Below, one piece after another: positions 7,330 through 16,781 of a stretch of 64,000 bases of DNA. The notes beneath the pieces are model-generated. The model made no database searches. It saw nothing but the letters and a program-made list of their open reading frames with translations, and had not been told where the DNA came from. The stretch is from an uncultured Acidobacteriia bacterium (GTDB taxonomy: Bacteria; Acidobacteriota; Terriglobia; Bryobacterales; Bryobacteraceae), in contig CAIRSA010000492.1 in the NCBI GenBank assembly GCA_903881085.1, positions 1 to 64,000 of the forward strand, written 5' to 3'. How positions within the stretch are numbered: position 1 is the stretch's first letter; the number at the start of each line of letters is the position of its first letter. A program made the position numbers and the translations under genes.

Positions 7330-10131
7330 ATGAAGAGATCGATTGCATTGATTGGACTGCTTGCCTTAGGCATCTGCGGACTGTGGTTCCGCCAGAGCGG
7401 AGCATCCGCCGCGCCGCAACAGGTGGCGCTCAGCGCAGCACAGCAGAACATGGCGGTACTGATCACCATGGGGCTGAACGCGAAAGCCAATGAGCGATGG
7501 GACGGCCGAGTCTCCATTACCGGCGGCGCGCTGGTCTCCTCTACAGGCCGCCACTTTTCAAACGGCGACACGGTCAACGCAAAAGGAGAGTGGGTCGCGG
7601 TCACGCGTCGCGATGAGGTTGCGCAGTGGGCCGACATCCACTATACGGAGATGCGCCCCGGCTCCACGCCACCAGTGCTTTTCCAACCCGTAGGCGTGTA
7701 TCTGACAATCTCCAACGGCTCGTCCGCGCAAGTTTCGGTCGAAACCAAACAAGGCAACTTCGCCTTTTCCGCGCGCGACATCGAGGCCGGCCCGAAGACG
7801 TTCTTGGACGGCCGCGTGTCGGCCGAACGAGTCCCCGTAGCCGAATTGATGTCCTCGGAAGGCTACGAAAACGACGAGCCGTCGATTGCCGCATCGCCGA
7901 ACGGCTCGGTCTCCGTCGCATGGGTCGCCTATAAGGATCGGGCCGACCGCGTCTTCTCCCGCACACTGACGGGCTCCACCTGGAGCAACACAGAAGAAGT
8001 CACGCCGCAACCCGGCGACGTATTCCGTTGCTCCGCGGTCAGCGGACCCGGTGATTCCACGTGGATATTCTGGAGCCAGCGCAAAGACAAGCAGTGGCAG
8101 ATCTGGGGCCGTGAAAAGAACGCCGGCTCGTGGAAAAACGCGCAGGTGATCAGCGGCGCAGGCACCAATACATTTCATCGCGCGGCTACTAACATGCGTG
8201 GCGAAATCGCCGTGGTGTGGCAAAGCTATCGCGATGGACAAAGCGATATCTACCTTCGCGTCCTGCGCCAGGGCAAGTGGTCGCAGGAGATCAGGCTCAG
8301 CGAATCGAAGGCCAACGACTGGGAGCCCTCGGTTGCTGTAGCGCCGGATGGCTCCGTGCATGCCGCATGGGATAGCTACGATAAAGGCAACTACGATGTG
8401 TTCTATCGCTCGTGGCGTGACGGCCAGACCGGGCCGGTACGAGCAGTCACTACCAGCCCCAATTTCCAGGCCCACACGGCCATCGCGGCTGACTCGCAGA
8501 ACCGCCCATGGATCGCCTGGAATGAATCCGGCGTGAATTGGGGCAAGGATCAGGGCTTCCTGATTCCAGTTCCGTTGGCGGTGCCGCTGCACCAGGAGCG
8601 CTGGATCGGCCTGGTCATGTGGGATGGCAAGCAGTGGATGGAGCCGGCCCAAAAGCCTGCCGCGTTCGGCCACAACGCGGAGCATCCGCAACTGATGTTC
8701 GATGGCGCGGGTGGCCTGGGCATGATGTTCCGCAAGTGGACCCGCCGGGCCTCGCGCACCATCGGCAGCCCGATGGTATGGGAGAACTACTGGACGCGAT
8801 TCGATGGCAATCGTTGGGCCGAGCCCCAGCCCCTGGCGCAAAGCGGATCGTGGGTGGAAAAGCACGCCGGCCTCGCTCGCGATTCGCAAGGCGCGGTCTG
8901 GGCCGCATGGATGACGGACAACCGGCCATTCAGTACCATGATCCCCGGCCGATGCGATGTCTATGCAGGACGCATGATCTCCGCCACCGCTGCATCGCAG
9001 CCAACGCTGGCCTCTTTCAAGGAACCCTTTGCCGAGGAGATTCCGGTTCATAACACGGAAAGCGCGGACGTGAAGGCGATCCGCGGCTACACCATCAAGG
9101 CCAACCAGGCGCAGTACAAGATCTTCCGCGGCGACATGCATCGGCATACGGACTTCTCGCAGGACTTCAAGTACGACGGCTCTTTGCTCGAAGTCTATCG
9201 CTACGCCCTCGATGCTGCCGGCTTCGACTACATCGCACCTACCGATCACCAGGCCGGATTCGACCAGGAATACTCATGGTGGCAAAACCAGAAGCTGGTC
9301 GACCTTTTCCTTGTTGGCGATACTTTCGTCCCGTTGTTCGCATATGAACGCAGCCTTCCTTACCCCAATGGCCATCGCAACATCGTGTGGTCATACCGCG
9401 GAATTCGCACGCTGCCGATTCCCGATGCGGAACGCGATGGCTTCGAAGGCGCGAAAAAGCTGTTTGAACACCTGAAACAGACCGACGGTATCTCGATGCC
9501 GCACTCGTCGGCCACTTCGCAGGGTACCGATTGGAGAGATAACGATCCGAAATACGAACCACTGGTTGAGATATATCAGGGGTATCGCAATAGCTACGAA
9601 TACGAAGGCGCACCGAAATCAGCCACGGCGCTGAATCCGCATGCGCAAAAGAGCGGGTGGCAACCGCAGGGCTTCTACTGGAATGCACTCGACAAGGGCT
9701 ACAAACTCGGCGTACAAGCGTCGAGCGATCACTGGTCCACGCACATTTCCTACGCCTGCCTGCTGGTTGAGAAGGCTACGCGCGAAGGTTTGCTCGATGC
9801 GATTCGCAAGCGTCACGCCTACGCCGCGACCGACAATATTGTGCTCGACTTCCGCGCCAGCGCCGGCGGCAAGACGTACATGATGGGCGACAGCTTTGAT
9901 TCCGCCACGGCGCCGCGCTTGCAGATTCATGTCGGCGCAACCGCATCCATCAAGCAGATCGACATCATCCGCGACAAGCGCTTCGTCTACACTTCCCGCC
10001 CTCGAACCCGGCAGTTTGATTTCGAGTTTACCGACAAGGAGTTCGCGAAGGGCACACACTGGTATTATGTGCGCGTCATGCAAGAGGACGGGCAGATGGC
10101 GTGGAGTTCTCCCGTATGGGTAAAGAACTAG
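7330..10131 (+). CDS. exported beta-propeller protein with C-terminal PHP-like metal-dependent hydrolase domain
   Basis: I chose the ATG at 7330 because it starts a clear signal peptide (MKRSIALIGLLALGICG). A GTG at 7309 would add seven polar residues. The protein has 933 residues. From about 180 to 550 there are repeated sialidase/propeller-like blades (PNGSVSVAWVAY, RGEIAVVWQSY, DGSVHAAWDSY, DSQGAVWAAW). From about 600 on lies a PHP-type domain: RGDMHRHTDFS near 601-611, then PTDHQAGF near 637-644, then downstream His residues (MPHSSATS, SSDHWSTH). It may belong with the DUF3604/PHP proteins. It likely hydrolyses a phosphoester or acts on a glycan outside the cytoplasm; the activity is not known. 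It overlaps the convergent flippase gene by 4 bases. Confidence 0.75.
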   Translation: MKRSIALIGLLALGICGLWFRQSGASAAPQQVALSAAQQNMAVLITMGLNAKANERWDGRVSITGGALVSSTGRHFSNGDTVNAKGEWVAVTRRDEVAQWADIHYTEMRPGSTPPVLFQPVGVYLTISNGSSAQVSVETKQGNFAFSARDIEAGPKTFLDGRVSAERVPVAELMSSEGYENDEPSIAASPNGSVSVAWVAYKDRADRVFSRTLTGSTWSNTEEVTPQPGDVFRCSAVSGPGDSTWIFWSQRKDKQWQIWGREKNAGSWKNAQVISGAGTNTFHRAATNMRGEIAVVWQSYRDGQSDIYLRVLRQGKWSQEIRLSESKANDWEPSVAVAPDGSVHAAWDSYDKGNYDVFYRSWRDGQTGPVRAVTTSPNFQAHTAIAADSQNRPWIAWNESGVNWGKDQGFLIPVPLAVPLHQERWIGLVMWDGKQWMEPAQKPAAFGHNAEHPQLMFDGAGGLGMMFRKWTRRASRTIGSPMVWENYWTRFDGNRWAEPQPLAQSGSWVEKHAGLARDSQGAVWAAWMTDNRPFSTMIPGRCDVYAGRMISATAASQPTLASFKEPFAEEIPVHNTESADVKAIRGYTIKANQAQYKIFRGDMHRHTDFSQDFKYDGSLLEVYRYALDAAGFDYIAPTDHQAGFDQEYSWWQNQKLVDLFLVGDTFVPLFAYERSLPYPNGHRNIVWSYRGIRTLPIPDAERDGFEGAKKLFEHLKQTDGISMPHSSATSQGTDWRDNDPKYEPLVEIYQGYRNSYEYEGAPKSATALNPHAQKSGWQPQGFYWNALDKGYKLGVQASSDHWSTHISYACLLVEKATREGLLDAIRKRHAYAATDNIVLDFRASAGGKTYMMGDSFDSATAPRLQIHVGATASIKQIDIIRDKRFVYTSRPRTRQFDFEFTDKEFAKGTHWYYVRVMQEDGQMAWSSPVWVKN

Positions 10132-11108
10132 CGGCGCCGCGACCAGGCCAGGCCCATCAGACCCCAGGTGAGGATACAGATATAACTGAGCGCCTGTAAG
10201 AGCAGGATGAAGGCAATGGCGTCGGTCTTCGACAGCTCGAATGGAGTTAGAATGGAGACCGCTACAAACTGATAGATGCCGACGTACCCGGGCGTGGAAG
10301 GAAGCGCGCTGCCCAGGCCGAGTCCGGCGATCAGCAGGAACGATATCGGCAAAGGAATAACAACTCCGATGGAGTTTGCGGCAATGACGCTCGTTTCTGC
10401 ATCGAGGAACCAGATAACCGCAGTGTAGGCGAGAAACGCGGCAATCCGTTTCGGATCGTGAAAACTGCGGATGCCTTGCAGAACTTGCCGCAGAATGTGC
10501 TCCACCGTTTCACGCAGTTTATGCGGAATCGGGATCATCGCCAGGATGCGGAACCAGAAGGACTCAAACAGTGGCACCAATGCGATGCAGGCCACGCCGC
10601 AGATCCCGATGAGCGCAAAAGGCCTTGCCGCATCGGCAAGCCAGCCCGGCTTTTCTTTCAGGGTAAGCAGAGTGACGCCGCTGATGGAGATCAGCACAAT
10701 CGCGTCAACAATCCGCTCGGATAACGCGGTAGTAAGAACGAACGCTTTGCTGATGCCAGAGCGCGAACTGACCATCATGGTGCGTACCACTTCGCCTGCC
10801 CTCGCCGGCAGCAGGTTGTTGCCCAGGTAGCCGGTTGAGGTGGCCCAGAAGGCCAGGGCAATGGAGACGGGCCGCTCTGAAGTCAGCAGAACACGCCATC
10901 GCAAGGCTCGCAAGCAAAGGGTCACGGTCATGATGGAAAGTGTCAGCAGTACACCTTGCCAGTGGGCACCCTTGACGAGACTCCATACGCGGTCCCATTC
11001 GATTCCGCGAAGGGAATAATACAGAAGACCTGCGGCTAATGCCAGGGAGGCGATCCAATAAATGGCGTGCGGGCGCTGAACGGAACTTTCTTCTTGGGGT
11101 TCGGGCAT
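10128..11108 (-). CDS. UPF0104 / lysylphosphatidylglycerol-synthase TM-region family membrane protein
   Basis: The 326-residue integral membrane protein has about eight hydrophobic helices. It carries the hallmark of the LPG_synthase_TM (YbhN/AglD-like) family: GYLGNNLLPARAGEVVR at about 93-109 and ALSERIVDAIVL at about 128-139. Related proteins are lipid flippases or accessory transporters for membrane lipid and glycolipid precursors. There is no catalytic synthase domain, so it is not MprF itself. The start lies inside the 5' end of the open frame on the opposite strand, leaving little intergenic space before the ceramidase-like gene. Confidence 0.8.
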   Translation of the reverse strand: MPEPQEESSVQRPHAIYWIASLALAAGLLYYSLRGIEWDRVWSLVKGAHWQGVLLTLSIMTVTLCLRALRWRVLLTSERPVSIALAFWATSTGYLGNNLLPARAGEVVRTMMVSSRSGISKAFVLTTALSERIVDAIVLISISGVTLLTLKEKPGWLADAARPFALIGICGVACIALVPLFESFWFRILAMIPIPHKLRETVEHILRQVLQGIRSFHDPKRIAAFLAYTAVIWFLDAETSVIAANSIGVVIPLPISFLLIAGLGLGSALPSTPGYVGIYQFVAVSILTPFELSKTDAIAFILLLQALSYICILTWGLMGLAWSRRR

Positions 11109-11165
11109 TGGGGAGTGGAATTTGATCCTCTAGAAATTATGACAGACTTTGGCTGGCGCGATAGA

Positions 11166-12443
11166 ATGCTTAGGATGCGTTCTCTCTTCTTGCTGTTGTT
11201 GGCGGCGCCCGCCGCGCTCGGCGCTTTTCGCGCCGCGGTGGTCAAGGTGGATATCACACCGGCGACTTCGAAATGGTTAATGGGTTACGCGGCGCGGCAA
11301 TCCACCGGCGTGCTTGATCCGATTGCTCATCGAATCGTCGCGCTGGACGATGGCCAGACGCGTGTGTTGATCGTATCGACGGACGTCTGTGTATTCTCGC
11401 CAGCCATCTACGACGAGATGGCGGCGCGTGTGCAGAAGGAGACTGGCATAGCCCCTGCGCGTTTCTGGTGGACGGTGACACATACACATTCGGCCCCTGA
11501 AATCGGGCCTCCCGGCTTATATGACGTGCTGCTCAAAGGCCGCTCAAATCATACCCCTGACATGGAATACACGCACGAGATCATGGACAAGTTACTTGCC
11601 GGGGCAAAGGAGGCGATAGGCAAGTTGGAGCCGGCCCGCCTGTCTGCCGGCACGGGAATGGCACTCGCCAATATCAACCGCCGCGCCCGCGACGTCGACG
11701 GCAAGATATCGCTCGGCTTGAATCCCGATGGGCCGGTGGACCGCCAAATTGGCCTCATTCGAGTTGACCGGATGGATGGAAGCCCACTGGTTCTGCTTGC
11801 CAACTATGCCATGCACGGCACTGTGTTGGGCGGCCAATTCATGAAAATCAGCGGCGATGCGCAGGGAACCGTGGCCAACTATGTAGAGAAAAAGCTAGGC
11901 GCGCCGATGCTGTACATCAACGGCGCCGCGGGCAACATCGCACCCATCTACAGCGTATACGCCGATAACCGCAGCGGCCATCTGACGCAGTTCAACGTAC
12001 TGCTTGGCGACAAAATTCTTGCCGCGAATCAAAACCTTGGCGCATCCACTGCGGAAGTATCGATTTGGGCTGCAGAACACTGGCTTGAGACTCCTAGGAA
12101 GCCTGGGCTTGATTGGTCAACCGACCTCACTGCTTACAGCAGGCAAAGCCCGGCAGGCACGGCAATGGTGCGGCTTCCGCTGCGATTTTTGAAGATTAAC
12201 GACACGGCTATTTGGGGCGGCCCCGTCGAAATGTTCTGCGATATCGCAATGACGGTCCGCAATCATTCGCCCTTCGCGAGGACATTCTTCTTTGGCTATA
12301 CCAATGGCTGGCTCGGCTATCTTCCGACAAAGGCAGCTTTCGCGGAAGGCGGCTACGAGCCCACCACCTCTCCGTTCAGCGACCAGGTGGAGCAGAACAT
12401 CACGGAGGCTGCGATCGGCTTTCTGCAATCAATGCCGCGGTAA
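11166..12443 (+). CDS. secreted neutral/alkaline ceramidase-like hydrolase
   Basis: The frame is open from 11067, but the real start is most likely ATG 11166 or 11175, either of which gives a signal peptide (MRSLFLLLLAAPAALGA). The mature protein begins VVKVDITPATSKWLMGYA, a hallmark of the neutral ceramidase N-terminal domain. The metal-site segment TVTHTHSAPEIGP follows, then NYAMHGTVLGG and NGAAGNIAP. The length (about 420 residues) is that of the stand-alone domain, without the C-terminal Ig-like domain of true ceramidases. Related acidobacterial proteins are common and mostly uncharacterised, so the substrate is unproven. Confidence 0.78.
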   Translation: MLRMRSLFLLLLAAPAALGAFRAAVVKVDITPATSKWLMGYAARQSTGVLDPIAHRIVALDDGQTRVLIVSTDVCVFSPAIYDEMAARVQKETGIAPARFWWTVTHTHSAPEIGPPGLYDVLLKGRSNHTPDMEYTHEIMDKLLAGAKEAIGKLEPARLSAGTGMALANINRRARDVDGKISLGLNPDGPVDRQIGLIRVDRMDGSPLVLLANYAMHGTVLGGQFMKISGDAQGTVANYVEKKLGAPMLYINGAAGNIAPIYSVYADNRSGHLTQFNVLLGDKILAANQNLGASTAEVSIWAAEHWLETPRKPGLDWSTDLTAYSRQSPAGTAMVRLPLRFLKINDTAIWGGPVEMFCDIAMTVRNHSPFARTFFFGYTNGWLGYLPTKAAFAEGGYEPTTSPFSDQVEQNITEAAIGFLQSMPR

Positions 12444-12445
12444 GC

Positions 12446-13525
12446 TTAGCTTACTTCCGAATTGGCCGCCTGTATCAACGCTTTGATGTAGCCGTAGCCG
12501 AAGGCGAATGATTGCAGGCTGGAAGGATCGTTCGCATGCTTGGGCATGTGATCAGGACAGATCGATCCTGAAAACTTGCCGTCGCGCAGAATACGCATCA
12601 CCTGGAAGAAATCCATCTCGCCTTCATCCGGATATACTTCCTGAAAATCGTATAGGCCTCCGCGGATGTTGCGCATGTGTATCTGATGGATCTTTCCGCG
12701 TTCGGCGAGGTAACGAACAATTGGAAGCACCTGATCACCGGGCTTTTTTAGTCCTTCGGCAACGGTGCCCAAACATAGCTGAAAGCCATTGTACGGGCTC
12801 TGCACAACGGCCTCATATCGTTTGATGGCGTCGAAGACATCGGGCGAATCCCAATTCGCGACGCCCTGATACCCGAACGGCAATCCAGGCGGATCGTAGG
12901 GATGGCACGCCATTTTCACATCGTGCTGCTTTGCGACAGGGATGATTTTTTGAAGGAACTCAGTGATGCGCTCCCAGTAATCTTCCGTCGATACTTCACC
13001 GGCCCTTCCCTTCGCAAGGCTCTTCCAATCCTGTTCCAATTTGAATCCGGCGTAGGTCACGTTGCCCCGGCCGGTCGAGTTGCGGTTACGGCGTATCGGG
13101 ATGAGCGTCCAGTGGTATGTGATGACCTTTACGCCGGCTTGCGATGCTTTGCGAATATTCTCTTGTATGGCTCCGATTTCGCGATCACGGTCCGCGCCTT
13201 TGGGAAGCATGATGTAGTCAGAGTCCATGCGGATGGCTTCAAACTCAACGCCCACTCGCGTGCAGTCGTCGCGCATCTTCTTCAACTCATCTCCATCCCA
13301 GCCACCTACCGCACGTTTGCGCACCTGGGCGGTGAGATGCTTCACGCCATAGCGGAGATTGTATTCGAGGTTTTCTTTGGAGGTAATGTCTGCGCCTGCT
13401 ACGCTGTGGTAGTCACCACCCACGTGCATCAACAGGTTTTTGCGCGAAGTCGCTGCGCCAGCGGATGCGGGCGCGAGCCCGAAAGCACCAGCGGCGAGGC
13501 TGGGTGCGAATTCTCTACGTCTCAT
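12446..13525 (-). CDS. TAT-exported mannonate dehydratase (UxuA)-like TIM-barrel protein
   Basis: The 359-residue protein begins with a twin-arginine-type leader (MRRREFAPSLAAGAFGLAPA). The rest is a TIM barrel like mannonate dehydratase and other xylose-isomerase-like enzymes: ITYHWTLIPIRRN, KMACHPYDPP (metal-binding His), NGFQLCLGTVAEG, and IHQIHMRNIRGG followed by EVYPDEGEMDFFQVM. These match UxuA landmarks. UxuA normally works in the cytoplasm, so the export signal is unusual. Its start is 12 bases past the stop of cimA on the same strand, so it may be co-transcribed with the ilv operon although its role is different. It ends 2 bases from the convergent ceramidase-like gene. Confidence 0.72.
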   Translation of the reverse strand: MRRREFAPSLAAGAFGLAPASAGAATSRKNLLMHVGGDYHSVAGADITSKENLEYNLRYGVKHLTAQVRKRAVGGWDGDELKKMRDDCTRVGVEFEAIRMDSDYIMLPKGADRDREIGAIQENIRKASQAGVKVITYHWTLIPIRRNRNSTGRGNVTYAGFKLEQDWKSLAKGRAGEVSTEDYWERITEFLQKIIPVAKQHDVKMACHPYDPPGLPFGYQGVANWDSPDVFDAIKRYEAVVQSPYNGFQLCLGTVAEGLKKPGDQVLPIVRYLAERGKIHQIHMRNIRGGLYDFQEVYPDEGEMDFFQVMRILRDGKFSGSICPDHMPKHANDPSSLQSFAFGYGYIKALIQAANSEVS

Positions 13526-13537
13526 TACTGAAGGGTA

Positions 13538-15148
13538 TCAAACACCCCAGCAATAATCTTCAACGGCGCGATCGATGGAGGCGTCTTTTTCGGTGAGGCG
13601 CATCAGCTCAAGCCGGATGGCGTCTGCCAGTGCAAGCCAACTTGCTTCGATGATGTTTTCAGAAACGCCCACGGTGGCCCAGCTTCTGCGATGATCGGAC
13701 CATTCCACAAGCACACGAACTTTCGCAGCTGTGCCTTTTTTCGAATCCAGAACGCGAACTTTGTAGTCGGTGAGTTTCACGTTTGAGATGCCGGGATACA
13801 ACGAAGAGAGGCATTGGCGAAGGCAGAGATCCAAGGCATTAACAGGTCCGTGGCCGATTGCCGTCGCAGAATGCACATCGTCCTGAACCTTTAGCGTAAC
13901 GGAGGCTGTCGTTTGCGATCCCTTTGAAGGAGTCATCTTCGTGCTGACATCGAAACTGACAAGGTCGAAGAAGTGCTGGCCAGGGTTTAGGGCTTCACGA
14001 ACGAGCAGTTCGAACGTTCCCTCAGCGGCCTCCAACTGATAGCCGTGGAATTCCATGTCCTTGATTTTTTCCAGCAGTTCGCGGCGGGCATCGTCAGAGA
14101 GGCGATCCTCGAGTCCGTGCTGTTTCAGTTTGTAGAAGATGTTGCCACGGCCAGAAAGATCGCTCAATAGAACGCGCTGACGGTTGCCGACCTTTTCTGG
14201 CTCGATATGCTCGTACGTGGAGGAGTCCTTCAACACAGCGCTCACGTGCACTCCGCCCTTATGGGCAAATGCACTGTGGCCGACGTAAGGCTGATCGCCG
14301 CGCATCTGCAGATTGGCCAGTTCAGAGACAAAACGGGCAACCGTGGTGAGTTGCCCAAGCTTTTCCGTACCGATGGTTTCATGACCGTATTTCAGTTCAA
14401 GGTTAGCGATGATGGAGCAGATGTTGGCGTTGCCGCAGCGTTCGCCATATCCATTGATGCACCCCTGAACATGCGTCGCACCAGCTTCGACCGCAGCTAC
14501 CGTGTTGCCGATGGCTACGTCTGAATCGTTGTGAGCGTGGATTCCGATGATCCCGCCGAAGCGGGCCTTCACGAGTGCAACCAATTCCGCAACGCGCCCG
14601 GGCATTGTGCCACCATTGGTGTCGCAGAGGCAGAGCACATCCGCGCCGGCTTTCTTCGCAGCCTCCAGCGTGCGCAGCGCAAAGTCCGGATTCGACCGAT
14701 AGCCGTCGAAAAAGTGCTCGGCATCATATACGACCTCGCGGCCGTGCTGCTTCAAATATCCGACCGTTTCGGAGATGATGACGAGATTTTCTTCTTCCGT
14801 GATCCCCAGCGCTCGTTTGGTGTGCAGGTCCCAACTCTTGCCGAAGATGGAAACAACGGGCGTTTCTGCTTCGATCAACTGGCGGACATTGGGATCCGTT
14901 TCGATTGTGTTCTTGTTGAAACGGGTTGAACCGAACGCGGTCAGTTTGGCATGCCGCAGTTTCAGAGCCTTCGCGCGCCCGAAGAAATCTTTGTCCTTCG
15001 GATTCGAACCGGGCCAACCGCCCTCGATGTAATCGATTCCCAAATCATCGAGCCGCTGGGCAATAATCAGCTTATCCTCGACAGAAAAAGAAACGGCCTC
15101 GCCCTGCGTGCCATCTCGAAGCGTCGTGTCAAAGGTATAGATTTTCAT
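13538..15148 (-). CDS. cimA: (R)-citramalate synthase
   Basis: The 536-residue enzyme starts MKIYTFDTTLRDGTQGEAVS, the DTTLRDG metal/substrate motif of the 2-isopropylmalate synthase superfamily. IGIHAHNDSDVAIGNT supplies the HxH metal ligands. IEGGWPGSNPKDKDFF and the length are typical of the long citramalate synthase group. Residues from about 400 to the end form a LeuA-type allosteric dimer domain. It condenses pyruvate with acetyl-CoA, feeding 2-oxobutyrate to isoleucine synthesis without threonine deaminase. Its place downstream of ilvBNC fits this role: the operon can carry pyruvate-derived carbon into both Val and Ile. Confidence 0.9.
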   Translation of the reverse strand: MKIYTFDTTLRDGTQGEAVSFSVEDKLIIAQRLDDLGIDYIEGGWPGSNPKDKDFFGRAKALKLRHAKLTAFGSTRFNKNTIETDPNVRQLIEAETPVVSIFGKSWDLHTKRALGITEEENLVIISETVGYLKQHGREVVYDAEHFFDGYRSNPDFALRTLEAAKKAGADVLCLCDTNGGTMPGRVAELVALVKARFGGIIGIHAHNDSDVAIGNTVAAVEAGATHVQGCINGYGERCGNANICSIIANLELKYGHETIGTEKLGQLTTVARFVSELANLQMRGDQPYVGHSAFAHKGGVHVSAVLKDSSTYEHIEPEKVGNRQRVLLSDLSGRGNIFYKLKQHGLEDRLSDDARRELLEKIKDMEFHGYQLEAAEGTFELLVREALNPGQHFFDLVSFDVSTKMTPSKGSQTTASVTLKVQDDVHSATAIGHGPVNALDLCLRQCLSSLYPGISNVKLTDYKVRVLDSKKGTAAKVRVLVEWSDHRRSWATVGVSENIIEASWLALADAIRLELMRLTEKDASIDRAVEDYCWGV

Positions 15149-15177
15149 TGTCCTAGCGGCTCCTTGATTAGAATTTA

Positions 15178-16212
15178 CTATGCGCTAACAGCCTGCTCTT
15201 CAGGGATCCCGACTTCCTTCTTGCGCTTCAGGAAGGTCATCATCTCACGAAGTTCGCGGCCAACTTTTTCGATGGGCTGATCTTTAGCTTCTTCGCGCAT
15301 GGCAAGAAATTTCTTACGGCCATCGCGATTTTCCTGGATCCAGGTGCGGGCAAATTCGCCGCTCTGAATTTCGGCAAGGATCTTCTTCATCTCGTTGCGA
15401 GTCTCTTGCGTAACGATGCGCGGTCCGCGTGTGTAGTCACCATATTCGGCAGTGTCTGAGACCGAATAACGCATGTAGGCAAGGCCGCCTTCCTGGATCA
15501 GGTCGACGATCAACTTCAATTCATGCAAGCACTCGAAGTAGGCGATTTCCGGAGCATAACCGGCTTCAACCAGCGTCTCGAAGCCAGCGCGGATCAGTTC
15601 GCTGGTACCGCCGCACAACACTGCCTGTTCGCCGAACAGATCGCTTTCGGTCTCTTCCTTGAAAGTCGTTTCGATAACGCCGGCCTTCAAGCAGCCTAGC
15701 GCCATGGCATAAGCAAGTGCGCGAGGCATTGCCTGGCCGGAGGCATCCTGATGGATCGCAACCAGTGCCGGAACGCCAACGCCTTCAGTGAACAGTTCGC
15801 GAACGCGATGACCTGGGGCCTTCGGTGCAATCATCGAGACGTCAACACCGGCCGGCGGATTGATGTATCCGAAGTGCACGTTGAAGCCGTGTGCAAACAT
15901 AATGGTCTTGCCAGGCGTCATGTGGGGCGCGATCTCCTGATTGTAGAGGTCGCCCTGCACATGGTCAGGAAGCAGGATCATGATCACGTCTGCGACCTTC
16001 GCCGCATCGCCAACTGTGTGGACTTTCAAGCCGGCGGCTTCCGCCTTCTTCCAGCTCTTGCTGCCTTCGTAAAGGCCAACTACAACGTTGACGCCGGAAT
16101 CGCGCAGGTTCAGTGCGTGCGCATGCCCCTGGCTTCCGTAGCCAATGATTGCTACCGTGCGGCCCTGAAGTGGATTCAGGTTCCCGTCTTTTTCGTAAAA
16201 GCGATTCGCCAT
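15178..16212 (-). CDS. ilvC: ketol-acid reductoisomerase, class I
   Basis: The 344-residue protein has the Rossmann motif VAIIGYGSQGHAHALNL at 19-35, APKAPGHRVRELF in the middle, and DLFGEQAVLCGG with the metal-binding acidic residues of the knotted C-terminal domain. The short length is that of class I enzymes. It isomerises and reduces acetolactate or acetohydroxybutyrate in Val/Leu/Ile synthesis. Its ATG shares one base with the stop codon of ilvN (TAATG), so translation is coupled. Confidence 0.96.
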   Translation of the reverse strand: MANRFYEKDGNLNPLQGRTVAIIGYGSQGHAHALNLRDSGVNVVVGLYEGSKSWKKAEAAGLKVHTVGDAAKVADVIMILLPDHVQGDLYNQEIAPHMTPGKTIMFAHGFNVHFGYINPPAGVDVSMIAPKAPGHRVRELFTEGVGVPALVAIHQDASGQAMPRALAYAMALGCLKAGVIETTFKEETESDLFGEQAVLCGGTSELIRAGFETLVEAGYAPEIAYFECLHELKLIVDLIQEGGLAYMRYSVSDTAEYGDYTRGPRIVTQETRNEMKKILAEIQSGEFARTWIQENRDGRKKFLAMREEAKDQPIEKVGRELREMMTFLKRKKEVGIPEEQAVSA

Positions 16213-16763
16213 TAAATGACTCCGTTTCTTTCTTCGACTTTCGCCTCTTCGGCGCCCCTGGCAACAGGAGGCGAAAGGCGCAATTTCTTTGATTCGAGCG
16301 ACACCGCGATCGCGCCGGAGCGCGTCACTTCGATCTCGCCATAACTGCCCATAATGCCGATAAACTCATCAAGCTTTTCGACGTCGCCCGTGGCTTCGAG
16401 CGCAAATCCTTCAATCGAAGAATCTACCACGCGAGCGCCAAAAACTTCAGCTTCTTTTAGGATCGCTGTCCGAGTGTCCTGAGCGGCACGCACGCGAAGA
16501 AGCACCATCTCTCGAATAACGGCAGGTCCGTCGGTCAGATCCACAGCTTGCAGCACGTTGATCAGCTTGTTCATCTGCTTGATCACCTGCCGGCGCTGAG
16601 TCGAATCCACATCGACTGTGATCGTCATGCGCGAAAGTTCAGGATCCAGCGTGCGCGCTACCGTGAGGCTGTCGATATTGTAACCACGCGCTGTGAGCAG
16701 ACCGGTAACACGCATCAGCGCGCCAGCCTTGTTCTCCATTAGTAAGGAAATAATTTGCAGCAT
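16212..16763 (-). CDS. ilvN: acetolactate synthase small (regulatory) subunit
   Basis: The 183-residue protein begins with an ACT domain (LLMENKAGALMRVTGLLTAR at about 6-25, then NIDSLTVA), the valine-binding part of the regulatory subunit. The C-terminal half is the usual ALS_ss_C domain. It binds IlvB, raises its activity and confers feedback inhibition (family knowledge). It begins 18 bases after ilvB ends, with a good GGGAG ribosome-binding site, and overlaps ilvC by one base. Confidence 0.95.
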   Translation of the reverse strand: MLQIISLLMENKAGALMRVTGLLTARGYNIDSLTVARTLDPELSRMTITVDVDSTQRRQVIKQMNKLINVLQAVDLTDGPAVIREMVLLRVRAAQDTRTAILKEAEVFGARVVDSSIEGFALEATGDVEKLDEFIGIMGSYGEIEVTRSGAIAVSLESKKLRLSPPVARGAEEAKVEERNGVI

Positions 16764-16781
16764 CGTATTCTCCCGGGGCGA

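Noticed and set aside
7558..9249. 563-codon open frame on the minus strand inside the propeller/PHP gene
   Set aside because: Arg/Ala/Gly-rich shadow of a GC-rich gene; no domain, no start signal; the plus-strand gene has clear motifs.
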